DNA of 64,000 bases from Nelumbo lutea (GCA_022828595.1 JAKGHH010000003.1:59447759-59511758); one strand, 5' to 3'; positions 10,727-24,401 are shown, counted from the stretch's first letter. A program made the numbers and translations. Notes: generated by a model not told the origin, from the sequence alone.

Positions 10727-13215
10727 TCTCAAGTACTCGTTGATATTAGATCGGTACCTACCCAATGGAATGATTTCTGAGGCTTCCCAAATTTTTCATA
10801 CCTTGATTGAACAATAGACTTGAATAACCAAGAAACTAATAGGAATGAATATCAAGATCTAGAAATTTAAGGAGAATGAGTAAGATGTGAATTGTCCTAC
10901 CTAGTCCCTTTAGAATCTTCGGCTAACCTAACCCTAGAACTCACAAGATGGGCAAGCTACAGTAGAAAGATCAATCCTTTGCTTTTGTGATGTACTTGGG
11001 TTGGACTTAATCCACTGGATGCAAGATTGTAACCCTTTAGGGGATGCATTGTTCTGATTAAAAGCTGAAAATCTATTGATTAAAAATGCCAAAATCTGAA
11101 AAAGAAAAGAAATTTTGTTTTTTCAATTGAAGCCTGTGTCAATTGCCATAAATGTTTCTTTGAAATCATAGTAAACAAAAATAGTAACTTATTTCCTATT
11201 ATTTATTGAAAATGAACAATGATTAATTTATTAATTAGTGATTAATATAATTGATGTTTCTGCAAGTGGGCTGATGTTAATAGTTGAAGTAAATCATCAA
11301 CTCCTAGAAGTACAGTTAGCTATAACTTGCAACTTACATAAGTAGTCAATTTTATTTCATGAGGCAGAGGACAAAGTAATCATGTATAATTAAGGTGTTT
11401 CTTAGTAGTTTTACGTGATGATCATTGTAAAATAGTGTTGTTCACACCACTTGTGGCTAATGCATCAGCCCTATCATTTACAAGTACTTCTCTCCACAAG
11501 TACTCTTTTAGCCAAGGCAGGGTAGTGCTTGAACTCAGCAATGCCAGCTTACAAGGGGGAAGGTGTATGGGAGGGACTTTTATATACAATTTGGAGTTCA
11601 AAGTTTTTTTTTCTTTTTTTTTTTGTAAATACACATCTGCAAATAATTTATTATAGTTATTAAAATTTTCAAATACCGATAAAAACAAGCCTATGTGGGA
11701 CTTGGAAAATAAAGGCTAAACCCTTCTTGTTAATAACATGAAACTCTAAACAATTAAATCAAGAAGTTATTAATTTAAACACCCCTACACATTTGCAATT
11801 TGCTTACCTTTCTGTTTGTTTTGATATAAACTTCAATGGTTTCTTTGCAAATGCTTGGGCTATCTTTTTTGTGCATGTTGTCCAAAGCTTTCATATAGAT
11901 ATAATATTCCCTATTTTTTAGATAAATTTTGGCTTCAATCGATGCTGGAAGGGTCATAAAGTTATAATATCTTTTCATATTTTAATCATGGCCTTGAAAA
12001 GTATGCAAAAAACCACAAAGAGATGTCTAGAACTTCAAAGTCTTGCCTTATGTTCTCCAGCCTCTTAGTCTTAGTATGTTGAAACAGTGTTCCATGGACT
12101 TTTTCATGGGTTGGAACTTTATAGTGGGGACATGTGTTAGAATTGAATAGTTTAATAATATTTCTAAAAAAAAAAATCTTATAAGGTGGGCTACTAAAGC
12201 TTTATCCTATCAATATTGTAAAGAATATTTTTATGTTATTATTGAACATTGATTGGTTCTTCACCAAGTTAGGATCCTTAATGAATAAATAAAGTAATGG
12301 TTAATTTGCAGCAACTTAATGCCTTATTTTCCAATCCATATAATTGTTTGTTTCTGAATTTTTGGAAGCTACCGCTTTTGTCATTATAGGTGGTCCTCAA
12401 ACCTAGCACTTCTTAATTGAATTTCATACTTGCTTCATAAAACTTGTTAAGTATAAGTAATAATTATCACATATATTCTATGATTATTGTGAAGTAACAT
12501 AGTATAATTGCTTCAAGTAGTTTGGTAGTTTGATGTTAAACATCTTGCATTCATGATCATAGGAAATTGGTCTTCAGCCTTCAGAAGGCCCCTTGAGGCA
12601 AGTCCAAATACAAACAAGTGCATGCAAGGCAGGGGTTTGGAGTAGCTCGTTCACATGGCCTAAAAACTCATAGATAGAAGCTTATTTGATTGACATAGAA
12701 AGCACCTACCTGAACTGGTTTCCCTACCTTTTATTTATTGCTTTGACCTAGAAGCATAATTTTTTTTTCTAACAAATGCTTGAAACATGCATTTATGGCC
12801 CAAAAGAAATATAATATCAAGGGAAAATGTAAAGTCAATGGGGCATACATTAGAAGCACGTCCCTTGAACAAAAAGGCTGGTGCTTATGGTTCACAAGCA
12901 TTTGATGTCCTTGAACACCATGATTGCCAAAGTTTAAAGTAATTAAGATACATAATTAACATTTGTTTTCATTGCTTCTCTATTTGACATTTCCAGTATC
13001 ATACTGTTGTGTTAGGGATACAGTTGGTCCGAGAATAACTAATCTATTGAATTATTTTCACATTTCTTCATAGGAGTTTCATTTAAAGACTTTAGAAAGG
13101 CCCATGCAGAATTCTTATGCTGTTGCATCCTCACTTTCTAAAAATAAATCTGATTAGTTATTCTCGATTGAACTATTAAGCAAGGTAAAATTTAAATTGT
13201 ACAAAACCAGATCTG
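10727..13215. repeat. Segmental duplication, copy 1
   Basis: Three blocks recur in the same order and orientation about 5 kb downstream: 10727-11432 matches 15945-16665, 12195-12490 matches 17700-17940, and 13045-13215 matches 17940-18160. Identity by eye is high (isolated substitutions and small indels). The intervening stretches differ, so each copy has taken its own insertions or deletions. No protein-coding gene was identified in the blocks. Confidence 0.8.
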
Positions 13216-13929
13216 CTGTAATGCTAGCCTAGCTAAGCTTGTCTGCACCTACCTGAATTGGTTTCCCAACCTTTCCCCTTCCTTTCCCTACCTTTTCTTT
13301 CAAATGAAACACAACCTAAAGCTGACAAACCTTGGATTTTCTTGCTAGCCTGCACTTAATTGAACCCACCAAAGTTTCTTTTGCCTGAATTAAAATTTGT
13401 TATGGTTTATTACTGAGTCATGCCTAAAAATTAAATTATATATGTAACTTGGTAGATTATCAAACAGGAGGCTTAGTATGCTATGCATTAAATTAGTAGT
13501 CTTTTCTTCTTACTACCTCAGTAGTTATTAATTGATAATGAAGTAACCCTAGATTAATATTAGATCACTGAATCGATTGAGTTATCTAAAGCTGAAGAGG
13601 TTCGCATTCATCCATCTTTAAATTAAAAATAAATTAGTTATATATGCAAAGATCTAACTAATTTAGCCAATAGATATGTTTTTGTTTGGAATGTTTCAGG
13701 GAGAGATTTGGTAGTTTAATACTTGAAAGTTTTGGAAACTACAAAGTTCTATAGAAAAATTCAATTGACCTTAGGTAGCTTATAGTGATACTTGTTCTAT
13801 AAGGTTTTGTGAACAGTAGGATGAACAATGGAGGAGGATAATTCAGTTTAAGCATGGTGTGAGAAATATGGGTTGGGAGCCTGGAGCTACTTTTCAATCT
13901 TATGTGTATTTCGTTTGGAAGTGAATAGA

Positions 13930-14330
13930 ACTGGTGTATAGCCTATTTAGTAAAGGCTTGAGGGATTTTTGGTGTAAGGAATGGGGAAAAGGTAAGGTCC
14001 TGGATGGATTTTTGGTGTGCTTCAAAATGGGAGCATTATATGGAAACCTCTTTTAATGATTTGGAATTAGATCCTATGATAGAATTATTGTAGCTCCTTT
14101 ATGGAAGTCAGGTTGACTCTAACATAGCAGACACAAATGAGTATGGGCTTGGGAAAAGACTAACAAATACTTAGTTCTATATGCAGTTATCTGGCTAAAT
14201 CCAATAATCAAGAAGTTCCTAGCAAAAAAAATTGGAATAAGAGAATCTGTTCCAAATTTACATTCTTTGTGTGTAGACTTCATTCTTAAACAAAATTCTA
14301 ATTAACCAGAGAAAATCTAAAGGCATCCAA
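13930..14330 (+). pseudogene. L1-type LINE ORF2 fragment
   Basis: Broken plus-strand frames contain GEK VRSWMDFWCASKWEH near 13985 and a degenerate block (LNKILI, then QRKSKGI) near 14285, which precedes the zinc cluster in plant L1 ORF2 proteins. A related block (LNKILTRENQMKIGM) recurs at 18675. Stops and frame changes are frequent. No terminus is visible. Confidence 0.45.
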
Positions 14331-15944
14331 CTTTAATTAACATGAAAATACAAAAATCCCCTTTGAAGACTTAAATAACCATAATAGCCTAGACATCTAA
14401 GGCCAAGTCACTTTCAGCTGTCAATGTTTCTGAAAACACAAACGCATTGACAAATATACCAACATGATGCAGATATGGATGAGCTGCAAAAGTAGGTAAT
14501 GAGTTGATGGGAAGTTATCAGCTTATCATGTGCTTTGAAGATGCATTCCTGAATTTGTTGGAAAGGTCTGGTTTTGCAAGCTGAAAGCTCTAAAAGGCCC
14601 AAGGTTGAAAAATATGTTGTATATTCAAGTTTAATTTTCAAAGTTATATATTTTTCTGTTTTTTTTATGTAAGTGAATAGCTTGGGCCTCTAATGCTGGC
14701 CTAGGTAAGCTTGTTTGAACCTACCTGAACCAGGTTTCTTTACCTTTCCCATTCCTTTTCTTTGAAACCAAACAGAGCCTAAAGGTGACAAATCTTGGAT
14801 TTACATGCCTGCCTACACCTAATGTATCCCTTGGTTGGCTTGAAATTTTCACCTTCTCTACTTCTCCTTGGTAGGTGTTCTTGAAGCTTATAATGCTCTT
14901 GGTATGCATGCTACAAGTTTGAGGATTTTAGTAGCAAAACCACAAGTTCTTTGCTAATCGTATTGATCTCTTCTCAAATAGTATTTGTACCAACATGTCA
15001 GTAGCGCCCAAAGTAGAAGCGCATAGTAGGAAGGAAGGTCCAAGGTTGAAGATGATGGTAAGTTGGTGTGTTGGGTCACAAGTGGAGGTAGGAGAGAAGA
15101 TAACAAAAGACACATGTAGAAGAATTTAAATAAGGAAGTTGAACAGTCAAAGGATGAATAAAATATTATTGGAACCAAAAAGCAAAAGGTATACCATAGG
15201 CATTTTTTGACCAATAACATATTACTTGAACTATGTCCATGTAAAATATAAACTAATGAAGGTCAATAACATGAATAGGTTATAAATATAAAGAATTGCA
15301 GAGAAATACTAATTTGTCAATAAAATTCCATTTCTTTCCTCTTAAAATGAATAAATTAAACTTGGCAAGAAGATAAGTAAGAATATGAAGTAAATGAAGT
15401 TCTCTAGAACACAGTTTAAGGACATAACATTCATCTCGAGAGTAGTTATTCTCAATTTTATGGAGTAAAAATAAAAAAGGAAAAGTCATGAGCACTCCAC
15501 CTCTTGGTAATTATTAGTGATGAAGGCAGAAGCACTTATCAGTGATATTCTATGGAAATGAGAAGAATATAATTTAATGAGGAAATGATCCTTTCAAGAT
15601 GATAAAACTTAAAATTGAATAATTGGGAGGTGAATGTAAAATGTTATTAAAAATCCATAAGAATAAGACGGAAAATAAAAGTGGAAAGATAATATATGTA
15701 AAATACAAAATGCCATTAAACATTTAAGAAGAAACAATATTAGTCTTCTATACTTGCATCTTTTACAGATCATGCTTTGATCATCATTATCTGAGTACTC
15801 TCTCACCATTTGAAAGGTCAAGGACCAACCCCCTTGATGCAATTGCAAACTACTCTTATCACAATCTCACATTCACCATGTGCCAACAGCTCCTTCCATC
15901 CCCTTACCAAGGCAGCACCATGCAATTGCAAACTACGCTTTAAA
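14331..15944. other. Anonymous region with short repeats
   Basis: About 14690-14830 resembles 13220-13370, sharing the phrase 'acctacctgaa' and a pyrimidine-rich run. The 17-mer ATGCAATTGCAAACTAC occurs at 15837 and again at 15920, flanking about 65 bp next to the start of duplication copy 2. No gene is supported. Confidence 0.35.
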
Positions 15945-18170
15945 TTGCTCTCAAGTACTCACTGATATTAGATCAGTACCTACCTAGTGGAATGATTTCT
16001 AAGGCTTCCCAAATTTTTCATACCTTGATTGAACAATAGACTTGAATAACCAAGAAACTAAAAGGAATGAGATGAATGTTATCAAGATCTAGAAGTTTAA
16101 AGATAATGAGTAAGATGTGAATTGCCCTATCTAGTGCCTTTAGAATCTTCAGTTAACCTAACCCTAGAACTCACAAGATAGGCAAGCTATAGTAGAAAGA
16201 TCAATCATTTGCTTTTGTGATGTACTTGGGTTGGACTTAATCCACTGGATGCAAGATTGTAACCCTTCAAGGGATGCATTGTTCTGATTAAAAGCTAAAA
16301 ATGTATTGATTAAAAATATCAAAATCTGAAAAAGAAAAGATAATTTGTTTTTTTCAATTGAAACCTTTGTAATTGCCATAAATGTTTCTATGAAATCATA
16401 GTAAACAAAAACAATAACTTATTTCCTATTATTTATTGAAAATGAATAATGATTAATTTATTAATTAGTGATTAATGTAATTGATGTTTATGCAAGTGGG
16501 CTGATGTTAATAGTTGAAGTAAATCAACAACTCCTAGAAGTACAATTATCTATAGCTTGCAACTTACATAAGTAGTCAATTTTGTTTCATGAGGCAGAGG
16601 ACAAAGTAATCATGTATAATTAAGGTGTTTCTTAGCAGTTTTACATGAGGATCACTGTAAAACAGTGTTGGTCTACTACTTGTCTCTCTGAACTGCCTCC
16701 ATAAGGTTTGTGCAATCACCATCAATTGTTCCATAGGGAAGTAATTCAACTCCCTTTGAGAGTTTGAGACTTATTTGCAGATAAATTGATTCTTATCAAA
16801 TATCAAGTACACAAATTGTAGGAATCCCATCTTATGAAGATCTGGATTTGATGCTTACCAAGTACCTTTATCATTATGCTCATATAATGAACAATGTACT
16901 TGTATATTCATTAGACTGAATTGCTTATTAACTGCATAATCTATTGATAAGATTTTATAAAAGTAATTAATGCTATACTTGATTTCGATTTTGATCTTAA
17001 TAAATCTTTAATGAGACCTTTAATGTTGATGATCAGTTCTATTTTTCATATAGATGCATGTAAGACGAAAACAAACTTCAATAGTGCTACAAATGGAGGT
17101 TCCACATGATTGGTCAATAATTTTACTTGAAACACATATAACTGCTTAGTAGATCAATAATAGGAATAAAATAGTTCCTAGGCCCAATAACAGATCTATT
17201 ATTTGGTAATTCAGATTCAAGAAAAATGAGAATGTGGGCTTTTGATCTCTAGAAAGAGGGATGGCAAGTGATGAAATAGAGGTATTCTGGTCAGGGAGTA
17301 TTTTTGTTGAAGGAGAAGTGGATTTACATTATGAGGGCTATTGATTGATGCAATGGTTAAAAAATGGATTTAAATTGCTGATCTGATGACAATCAAGGAA
17401 GGCTTGGTCAAGAACTTAAAAGGGAGGGAGGGAAAGAGAGAAAACTAAAAGGGTCTACCAAGTAGAAGAAATGGTTGGGCATTCAAATAAGAATAAGATT
17501 ATTATTGGAAAGAAGAAATGAAAGAGACCAGAGCATCAATTTTCATTCAGGCTCTTGGTTGAAGTGCTAACCTTGAATATCATTTGTTTCCTCAAAATGG
17601 AAAGCTTCATAGAAAACCAAGAGGCTTACATCTTTTGTAAGAGTTAACTATCACAAATTCACAATCCTAGGTTGACCAATTGATATTGGTCCAAACTGGG
17701 AGTTTCTAAAGCTTTATCCTATTAATATTGTAAAGAATATTTTTATGGTATTAATGGTTAATTTGTAGCAACTTAAAGCCTTATCTTCCAATCCATATAA
17801 TTGTCTATTTCTGATTTTTGGAAGCTACCGCTTTTGTCATTATAGGTGGTCCACAAACCTAGCACTTGTTAATTGAATTTCATACTTGCTCCATAAAACT
17901 TGTTAAATATAAGTAATAATTATCACATATATTCTATGGTTACTGAATTATTTTCACATTCCTTCTTAGGAGTTTCATTTAAAGACATTAGAAAGGGCTA
18001 TGCAGAATTCTTCTTCTACTGCATCCTCACTTTCTAAAAACAAATCTGATAAGGTGGGCTACTAAAGTTTTTCAACTGCCAAGAGGCTTCAGCATCATCC
18101 CCCGATTGAACTACTCGGCAAGGTAAAATTTAAACAGTACAAAACCAGATCTATTGTAATCATCTTTTTA
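15945..18170. repeat. Segmental duplication, copy 2
   Basis: Partner of the 10727-13215 copy. Here the second and third blocks are contiguous (17700-18160), whereas in copy 1 about 550 bp separate them, so copy 2 has lost that stretch or copy 1 gained it. The 16666-17700 stretch is unique to this copy. Confidence 0.8.
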
Positions 18171-18654
18171 ATTTATTTATCTTGATTTCTTTGTTCTCAT
18201 GAATTGTAGTTGTCCCTGGCACCTAAGTTGTAATAGAATACTATACCACAATAGAAGTTCCCTCAGAATACTTCTATACCTACCAAGGTTTTCAGTGTGC
18301 TTGTTAATAACTTTTGGAAAGTAAGCAACTTCTGGATTCCATTAAGTGCATAGTCACTCTGAGTTTTTCTTACCATATTGACATCTTTCTCTTATTTGAT
18401 TTAAGGGCCTGAAAGAGAATATAGTGGGCCTTTCCCAAAAAGAACATGGGGTAAGCCAGTATGGAAGTTGATGCATGTACTAAAAGACTTCAAAGCATAT
18501 AATCTAACAAACTGTATGGTCCTTGTAGCTCATCCCATATGGGTTTTGATTAACTTAGTTGAACTCAATTCATACAATGGTATCTCTCTAATAAAAGCAT
18601 TTTTTGTTGTGGTTGGACGTTAATCTAGTAGAGAGCATCCCTTTTAAAGTTGTA

Positions 18655-18806
18655 TTTGTGTGTGGACTTCATTCTTAAACAAAATCCTCACCAGAGAAAA
18701 TCAAATGAAGATAGGAATGTATCCAAATAGCACAAACTGTGTGTTTTGCAATGGATACTTGGAAATTGTGGATCATTTACTTATACATTGTAATTTTTCA
18801 TAGGGG
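18655..18806 (+). pseudogene. L1-type LINE zf-RVT fragment
   Basis: One short plus-strand frame reads LNKILTRENQMKIGM, then NCVFCNGYLEIVDHLLIHC, then a stop. This is the Cys-x2-Cys ... His-x4-Cys zinc cluster characteristic of the region C-terminal to plant L1 reverse transcriptases. Nothing else of the element is intact nearby. Confidence 0.6.
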
Positions 18807-19030
18807 ACTACATAGAAAGTAGAATACAATCTTTTGTGTAATGATTACATTGTGTGCTCAGTAACAAAAAGACTAATGAAATCAAAGAAAGGAAGGACCA
18901 AATCATTGTTCATCTCATTGATCACATATTTTGGAACAAGAAGAAGAAGAAGAAAAAGAGAAAGAGAACAAAAATTGCAAATCCTTCCTACTGAATGTAT
19001 GTATTCTTCATGGTCTTCAAACAGAAAATC

Positions 19031-19454
19031 TAATTTTCTCCAACAGAGCAGTTTTCCTCTTTGGGATCTTCATCTTCATCGTTGGCATTTGTTGTGACAA
19101 CCTTATTTAGCTTCTTCTCTAGTTTAGAAATTTCATTCTACAAAATTTGATTTTCAGTTTCGAGACTTTCACACTTCTAACGTAAATATTCCAACTCTTC
19201 AAAGTTGACATCCTTTATTGATTTGCAATTTTTTTAATTGCTTTATAGGAGGAATCTTGTTTTGTCTCTTTCTTTGAACTTGGTAATTTTCCAAAAAACT
19301 TCCAAATGTCTCCATCAATATTAAGAGTAATTATGGCTCTAAATTCCCGCTCTACAAACTCAACCACAACTCTTGTGGGTGTCAAGCCCATTCTCAAACT
19401 CAATTCATTAAGGAAATTTTTAAAGGAAATTGAATATTCATTAATTGCTGCCAT
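19031..19454 (-). pseudogene. dsRNA-binding domain plus coiled-coil fragment (broken)
   Basis: A 79-codon minus-strand frame (19454 down to 19215) begins with Met and reads as one dsRNA-binding fold. Helix 1 is KNFLNELSLRMGL, followed by strands TPTRVVVEF and FRAIITL. Helix 2 carries the signature SSKKETKQDSSYKAIKKIA, equivalent to the family's KKxAKxxAA motif. In another frame the sequence continues without a gap into a heptad-like acidic tail (NFEELEYLR, ESLETENQIL, EISKLEKKLNKVV, ending GEN-stop at 19031), interrupted by two TAG codons. Either a frameshift has broken one gene, or this is a processed copy. I cannot name the parent. Plant DRB and Dicer-like proteins carry such domains, but none is known to me with this exact layout. 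Confidence 0.5.
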
Positions 19455-19459
19455 AGTTT

Positions 19460-20877
19460 TTGCAATAAATAAATAAACAAACTAATAATCAAAGTTGAAT
19501 TTTTTTATATGATAGTAATTACAAAGAAATAAGTGCAACCCTGAAACGAGTGCAATTAAAATCTCTATCCCTTTAATCCTGATGTAGGTAGGAGTCCAGG
19601 TCTCTACTATAACCAACTAGCTAGCTAGAGGTCTCTGTTACAACCAACTAGCTAGTTGGCACCTCTAACATAGGCTTAAGTTCAAAACCACATTATCATG
19701 TTAAATCTCTGAATCGAGAAGTTGTATAAAAGAAAAGGGACCTATGACATGACAATAACATGGAGAAGCCCTAAGACCATAGAAACTACATAGCAAACTC
19801 CATTTATTAGAGCATAAATAATTTTCAATTTCTTTCTAACAAATTTGTGTTATGGGTTGGTATTGTTGTAAGACCACTACCTAAGCCAAGGTTGTAGTGA
19901 AGAGATATTCAACTATGTAGACCAAGTCCAGCATTCAAGAAGGCTTACGTTTGTGGCGAACAAGTAAACCAAATCAAGCATTCAAGAAGGCCTACGTACC
20001 ACCAAAAACATGCAACCAAAATACATAATAGAAAAAATATGCAACAACAAAAATGTCCTCATAAGTAGAGAATCCATCCACCAAGAGCTCTCACCTCAGA
20101 AGAGACAAAGATAACTTAGATGTGTAGCAAGTACTACAAGCAGGAAAGTCATCAACTCTGTCTTCTCCAAATCGTTGTTCTTGTTGTGAATTCAATCTTG
20201 TAGTCAACAAATGATTTTTAGGGGCATTTGCTAGACAAGTCTTCTGGAACGGTTTCAGTCCAACGGTCAAGCACGAACACCTCTAGACTCTCTTCTTGAA
20301 GATAGTAAATTTTGGCATGCTCTGATGGAAACTTTTCCGACCGTTCTTCCATATTAAAGCACACTTATACCTTTGCAATGTACAGACGAACTTGATGGTG
20401 TCCATGATAGAATGGGATGGTTCCTCTCTTGCAAAATTTTCAGTTTTGCAAGAACACAGGAACCCTACTTCACATATTTTCAACGATTTGACATCCAAGC
20501 AAACTAAAAATCAAAATCTTCAAGGTTGATCATTGCTCTTTTTCGAGACATTGTAGCAAAATCTTCTCTTCAATGGTTGCTCTCTTTCAATGCTACAAAA
20601 TCTTCCACTTCGGTTACAACAAAATGATTATTTGATTTTAATGCAGCACAAGAATGCAAGAACCTGCTCCAAAATTTTGGTTTTGCAATAATGCAGGAAA
20701 GCTCTCTGTATGAACTTGTCCTCTCTTCGTAAGAATGCATTCAAAAAGATATTGGAAAAAGACATTTTTTTCCTTTATATCATTGCCCCTCAAAGTTTAA
20801 ATTAGGGGTATTCTTAGTCCAATGAAAATTCCATAAGCCACTATGCCCTCGTTCGTAGATAGATAGATATAGATATA
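19460..20877. other. Unassigned region
   Basis: Contains two copies of a short phrase (ACCAACTAGCTAG near 19608 and 19643) and a repeated 'gcattcaagaaggc' near 19933 and 19980. Minus-strand frames at 20283-20498 show no domain. Possibly an old retroelement remnant, but no ends were found. Confidence 0.3.
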
Positions 20878-22476
20878 CTAATAGGTGTGCACGTGTTTTG
20901 TACATGCAATTTTAGATGATGATAATGATATTATAAATGTATCCATAAATTTTTATTTTATTTTTTATTATTAATTGGATGCAAATTGTAAAATCGAAAT
21001 CTAATTATATAAAACATCTCATTCAAATATGTGATAATTGGATTGAGTTGTGAAGTTTCAAGTATCATTAATAGGTCTATCTACTTTGCTAGATTCTTCT
21101 TTTTATAATGTTTTATCTTTTTAGTATTTTTTTTGTTTATTTATCAAAAAAGTATAAGATTTAAATAGAGGGGAATGATGTGAATAGTAGTAGTTCAATT
21201 TACAATTTAAACGTCACGATTAAAAATTGACTAAATCCAAAAATGATTATTTTAGTCAAAAGAAAGTTCCATAATCTTATTCATAATTTTAATAATAGTG
21301 TAAATATAGAATTATAGATGTGTTCGCTTTTTTCTATATATATATCTTTTATGTATTTCTGTGTGTAGAAATAATTTCGATATGTCATACTTACTTTTTG
21401 TTTAATATGTTAGTTATATGACATTATACTTTATGCAAAATTTAAGTATTTTTAAATTTTTTATTTCTATATTTTATTAATTTTTATTATTTATTAATGG
21501 CATTAAATGTTAACACATTTGACCCAAAAGTTGAACTATTGATTTTTTCCAAACAATAAAATAATTTCATTTTTGGTTATTTCTAAATTATGTATTTCAT
21601 TTTTATTATCAATAAAAATAATTATTGTTTATTACACTTATTGTTTTTATTTGATTAATAAAAATATTATAAATGTGTCTAATTTTTTCTACATTTTTGT
21701 AATTTTCTATGTTTATTCCTATTTTAAAAAATGTATTATTTAACTCTTAACTATGACTTCATAAGTTGATCAATCTGATTTGGATGGTTGAATTTCTTAG
21801 CCACCACTTGGACAAAGAATAGTTTTGTTTTTTGAGTTAGTTTTAAAATATATGAGTTTAAGTTATAAAAATATTGATATAGATTTAATTAATAGCATTT
21901 ATTAGTAAAAAATAATTTAAATATAGGATTTAATAACAGAAAATGAGAGTTAATAATTTAAGTATAAGACTTAATGATAAGGGATTAAATGAAGTGGGAA
22001 GTAATAATTAAAGTTATATTTTCAACCCTTACCACTTTCTGACTCAGAAAGCATGGTGAGTAGTATCTATATAGATAAAGAAATGGAGTGGTAAGTTCAC
22101 AACATCAAGCAAAATATTCTACATCTCTTATCCTTTTTTGATATATCGTAATATCCCATGTAAATAGAAGTATGAATAGGGTTGCGCATGAACTTGCCTA
22201 TGATGCTTGTAAATATAATATAGTAGTCGAATGTATGAATAGTCAGGGTAACGTATGTAATGTTTTGCTATAAGTAATAGAAGCTTTCTGAGGTTTACAA
22301 AAAAAAAAAAAAAAAACTGGACTAAATACACAATTTTGGGCATTTTAGTAGCCATACAAGCTTACATTAAAGCTGTAATAAAATGACTTTTATACCCCTT
22401 TTCAAACAAAGAAGTAGAGGATAATTTTAGTCCAAAAAGAGTTTCACATTGCATTCCTACTTATATATAGTATAGA
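20878..22476 (-). mobile_element. Helitron C, non-autonomous
   Basis: On the minus strand it starts A|TCTATACTATATATAAG at 22476 and ends ...GTGCACACCTATTAG|T at 20878, with a palindromic TGCATGTAC...CACGTGCA hairpin just inside. The terminal TTAG departs by one base from the usual CTAG. Interior motifs resemble Helitrons A and B, including 'tttgacccaaa' and 'aataaaaa' tracts with a row of decaying 'gatttaat' phrases. An 18-bp poly(A) tract sits at 22299-22316. No coding capacity. Confidence 0.55.
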
Positions 22477-23124
22477 TTTATATTTGCTAGTTTAGTTAAT
22501 CATCATTTTTTCTAGGTTAATCGAAAATGAAACTTCTCCTCCAATTAAAAAACCAAAATCAAACTAACCGGTTCAATTAATCAGATTTTTAGATTTAGTT
22601 TCCTCAGTTCAATTTGATTCTCTCAGCTTTGATGAGAACCCTTAGGAGTAGAGATTGTGAAAGATTCTCTACAAGCAAAAACTCTACACAACACTATGAA
22701 AAGCATGGGAGTTCAACAACACATTAGGAACATCTCCCCATGAATTCAACACACATGTATGAAAGATATTCCCAATATGTGATTGGATGCTATATGAGCA
22801 AGCTTTTGCTTGTAGGAGATTTAGGCTCCTTTGAAGGGGTGTGGAATGGTGATGGGAACATGCTCTCAATCATTCATCTTTGGTCTCTTGGTTGTGTTTA
22901 TATTTATTTACTACCATTTGAGTCTTAGTAATGAATGTCCACCTTGTTCTATTTCGTTATGTAAACTGTATCTTTAACCAACTAGCTCACTTGGTAGCTA
23001 CCTATGCAAAAATTTGTTTTGAGATTTCTTTTTCTTTTGTACATAAGTCTTTATGGCTACTAGATCTTGCTACTTTTATAAATTTTGCTTTGATCTAATA
23101 TAGCTTCTTTATTTAGAAAATAGG
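22477..23124. other. Anonymous AT-rich spacer
   Basis: No supported gene. Overlapping short frames on both strands near 22700-22900 have no domain. Confidence 0.35.
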
Positions 23125-23260
23125 TAAATTACAAAGACCCCCATACTATGGGGTTAGTGATAAATACCCCCTTGTACTTTTACGTTTACACAAAGACCTT
23201 ATTGTTAAGTTAGATTTTAGGAAGACACCAGATTTACCAAAATTCCCTCTTCATAATTCA
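23125..23260. repeat. Orphan Mutator-like terminal repeat
   Basis: Starts GGTAAATTACAAAGACCCCC and continues with C-rich steps ('ataaatacccccttgta'), closely matching the logic of the TIRs at 2089, 6848 (reverse) and 38162. No partner end was found. Confidence 0.35.
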
Positions 23261-23751
23261 AGTGTGTGTGAAAATGAAATTTCCAAAATGATGAAAATGG
23301 GAAAAGTCATTCTCCCTTTTCTCTATTGCTCATTTCCTTGTTCATTTATTGATTTTTTTTTTTTTTCTAAATGCTAACCTACAAAAACATATTGTCGGAG
23401 AACCATTTTGGTGCAAACCCTACATCACTCTTTACTAGAAGTTGGGATCAACAGAAATCTAAAACTACGGAACCAACTAGTTTGACATTGATTCACGAGG
23501 AGTGGAAAGAAACATATTACATTTGATCTTGAAGTCTTCATATAGCACTTCTTCCAATCCTAGATATGGGATCACTTGTAGGAATGACATAATGCTAATC
23601 CATGTTCCACACAACATTTTTTTTTTTAATCTCATTATGACTTGGTCATTAAGAGATTCTTTCTCCATCAGAATAGTGGAACGGAAAGCATTACAAGAAA
23701 GATATGCTCCTTAACAAATCGCCCGGTGGCAATGGACATGAATCTCAAGAT

Positions 23752-24016
23752 CATGGTTTTCAAAACTGGACTGAAAAAACTGGGAACCAATCAGGTGACC
23801 GGTTTCGATTTTCCTCAAAACTGAAAATTTGCCCAAAATTGTTGATTTTGGTCAGCAAACCGTTGACCCGGGCGGTTAATTGTTTGAACGGTTTTGATCG
23901 TTTTTAAATTTTTTTTTGTCAGTACAAGCCGGTCGTTCAAATCGAACAATTCGAACCGTTTGACCCGGTAATCGGACCTTGACCGGTTTGGTCTCGGAAT
24001 TAGTTTTAAAAACCAT
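23752..24016. mobile_element. hAT-like MITE
   Basis: Inverted ends CATGGTTTTCAAAACTGGAC and, reverse complemented, CATGGTTTTTAAAACTAATT bound 265 bp rich in 'ccggtt' and 'gaacggtt' phrases. The 8 bp on each side (ctcaagat and tttaagat) match at six positions, compatible with an aged hAT target duplication. Small sense and antisense frames here are by-products. Confidence 0.55.
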
Positions 24017-24401
24017 GTTTAAGATTGTCAATTGTCCAATCATGTGGGAAGGGAGCAAAAATCATTTGCATCTTTTATGCCATTGTAAGAGAAGAACTTA
24101 TGTACAAATAAACCACACCAGCTATTTTTTGCTGAGCAAATAATGGAAGGAAAGTTTTGGAACTTGAAAGCTTTAAGCATCCAAATAAAATTCTTTTGTG
24201 AAGTTAATCACGAAATGCTAATATAGAGAATTTGAATTAACTGAGCGCTTTAGATGTATAGCGGGCTATGGAGCCCACGTCAACGCTTCCACACCATTGA
24301 TAAAATACATAGGGCGTATATTGAGAGGTTGAATGACTATAGGACCCATGTATTTTACCCACTAAGTGTTCCGTCGTCTTTATCCACAAAACACCACCAC
24401 C

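Noticed and set aside
11422..11688. Minus-strand frame containing VNDRADALATSGVN, resembling a LINE RNase H end
   Set aside because: The match is short and lacks other RNase H blocks; too weak to annotate.
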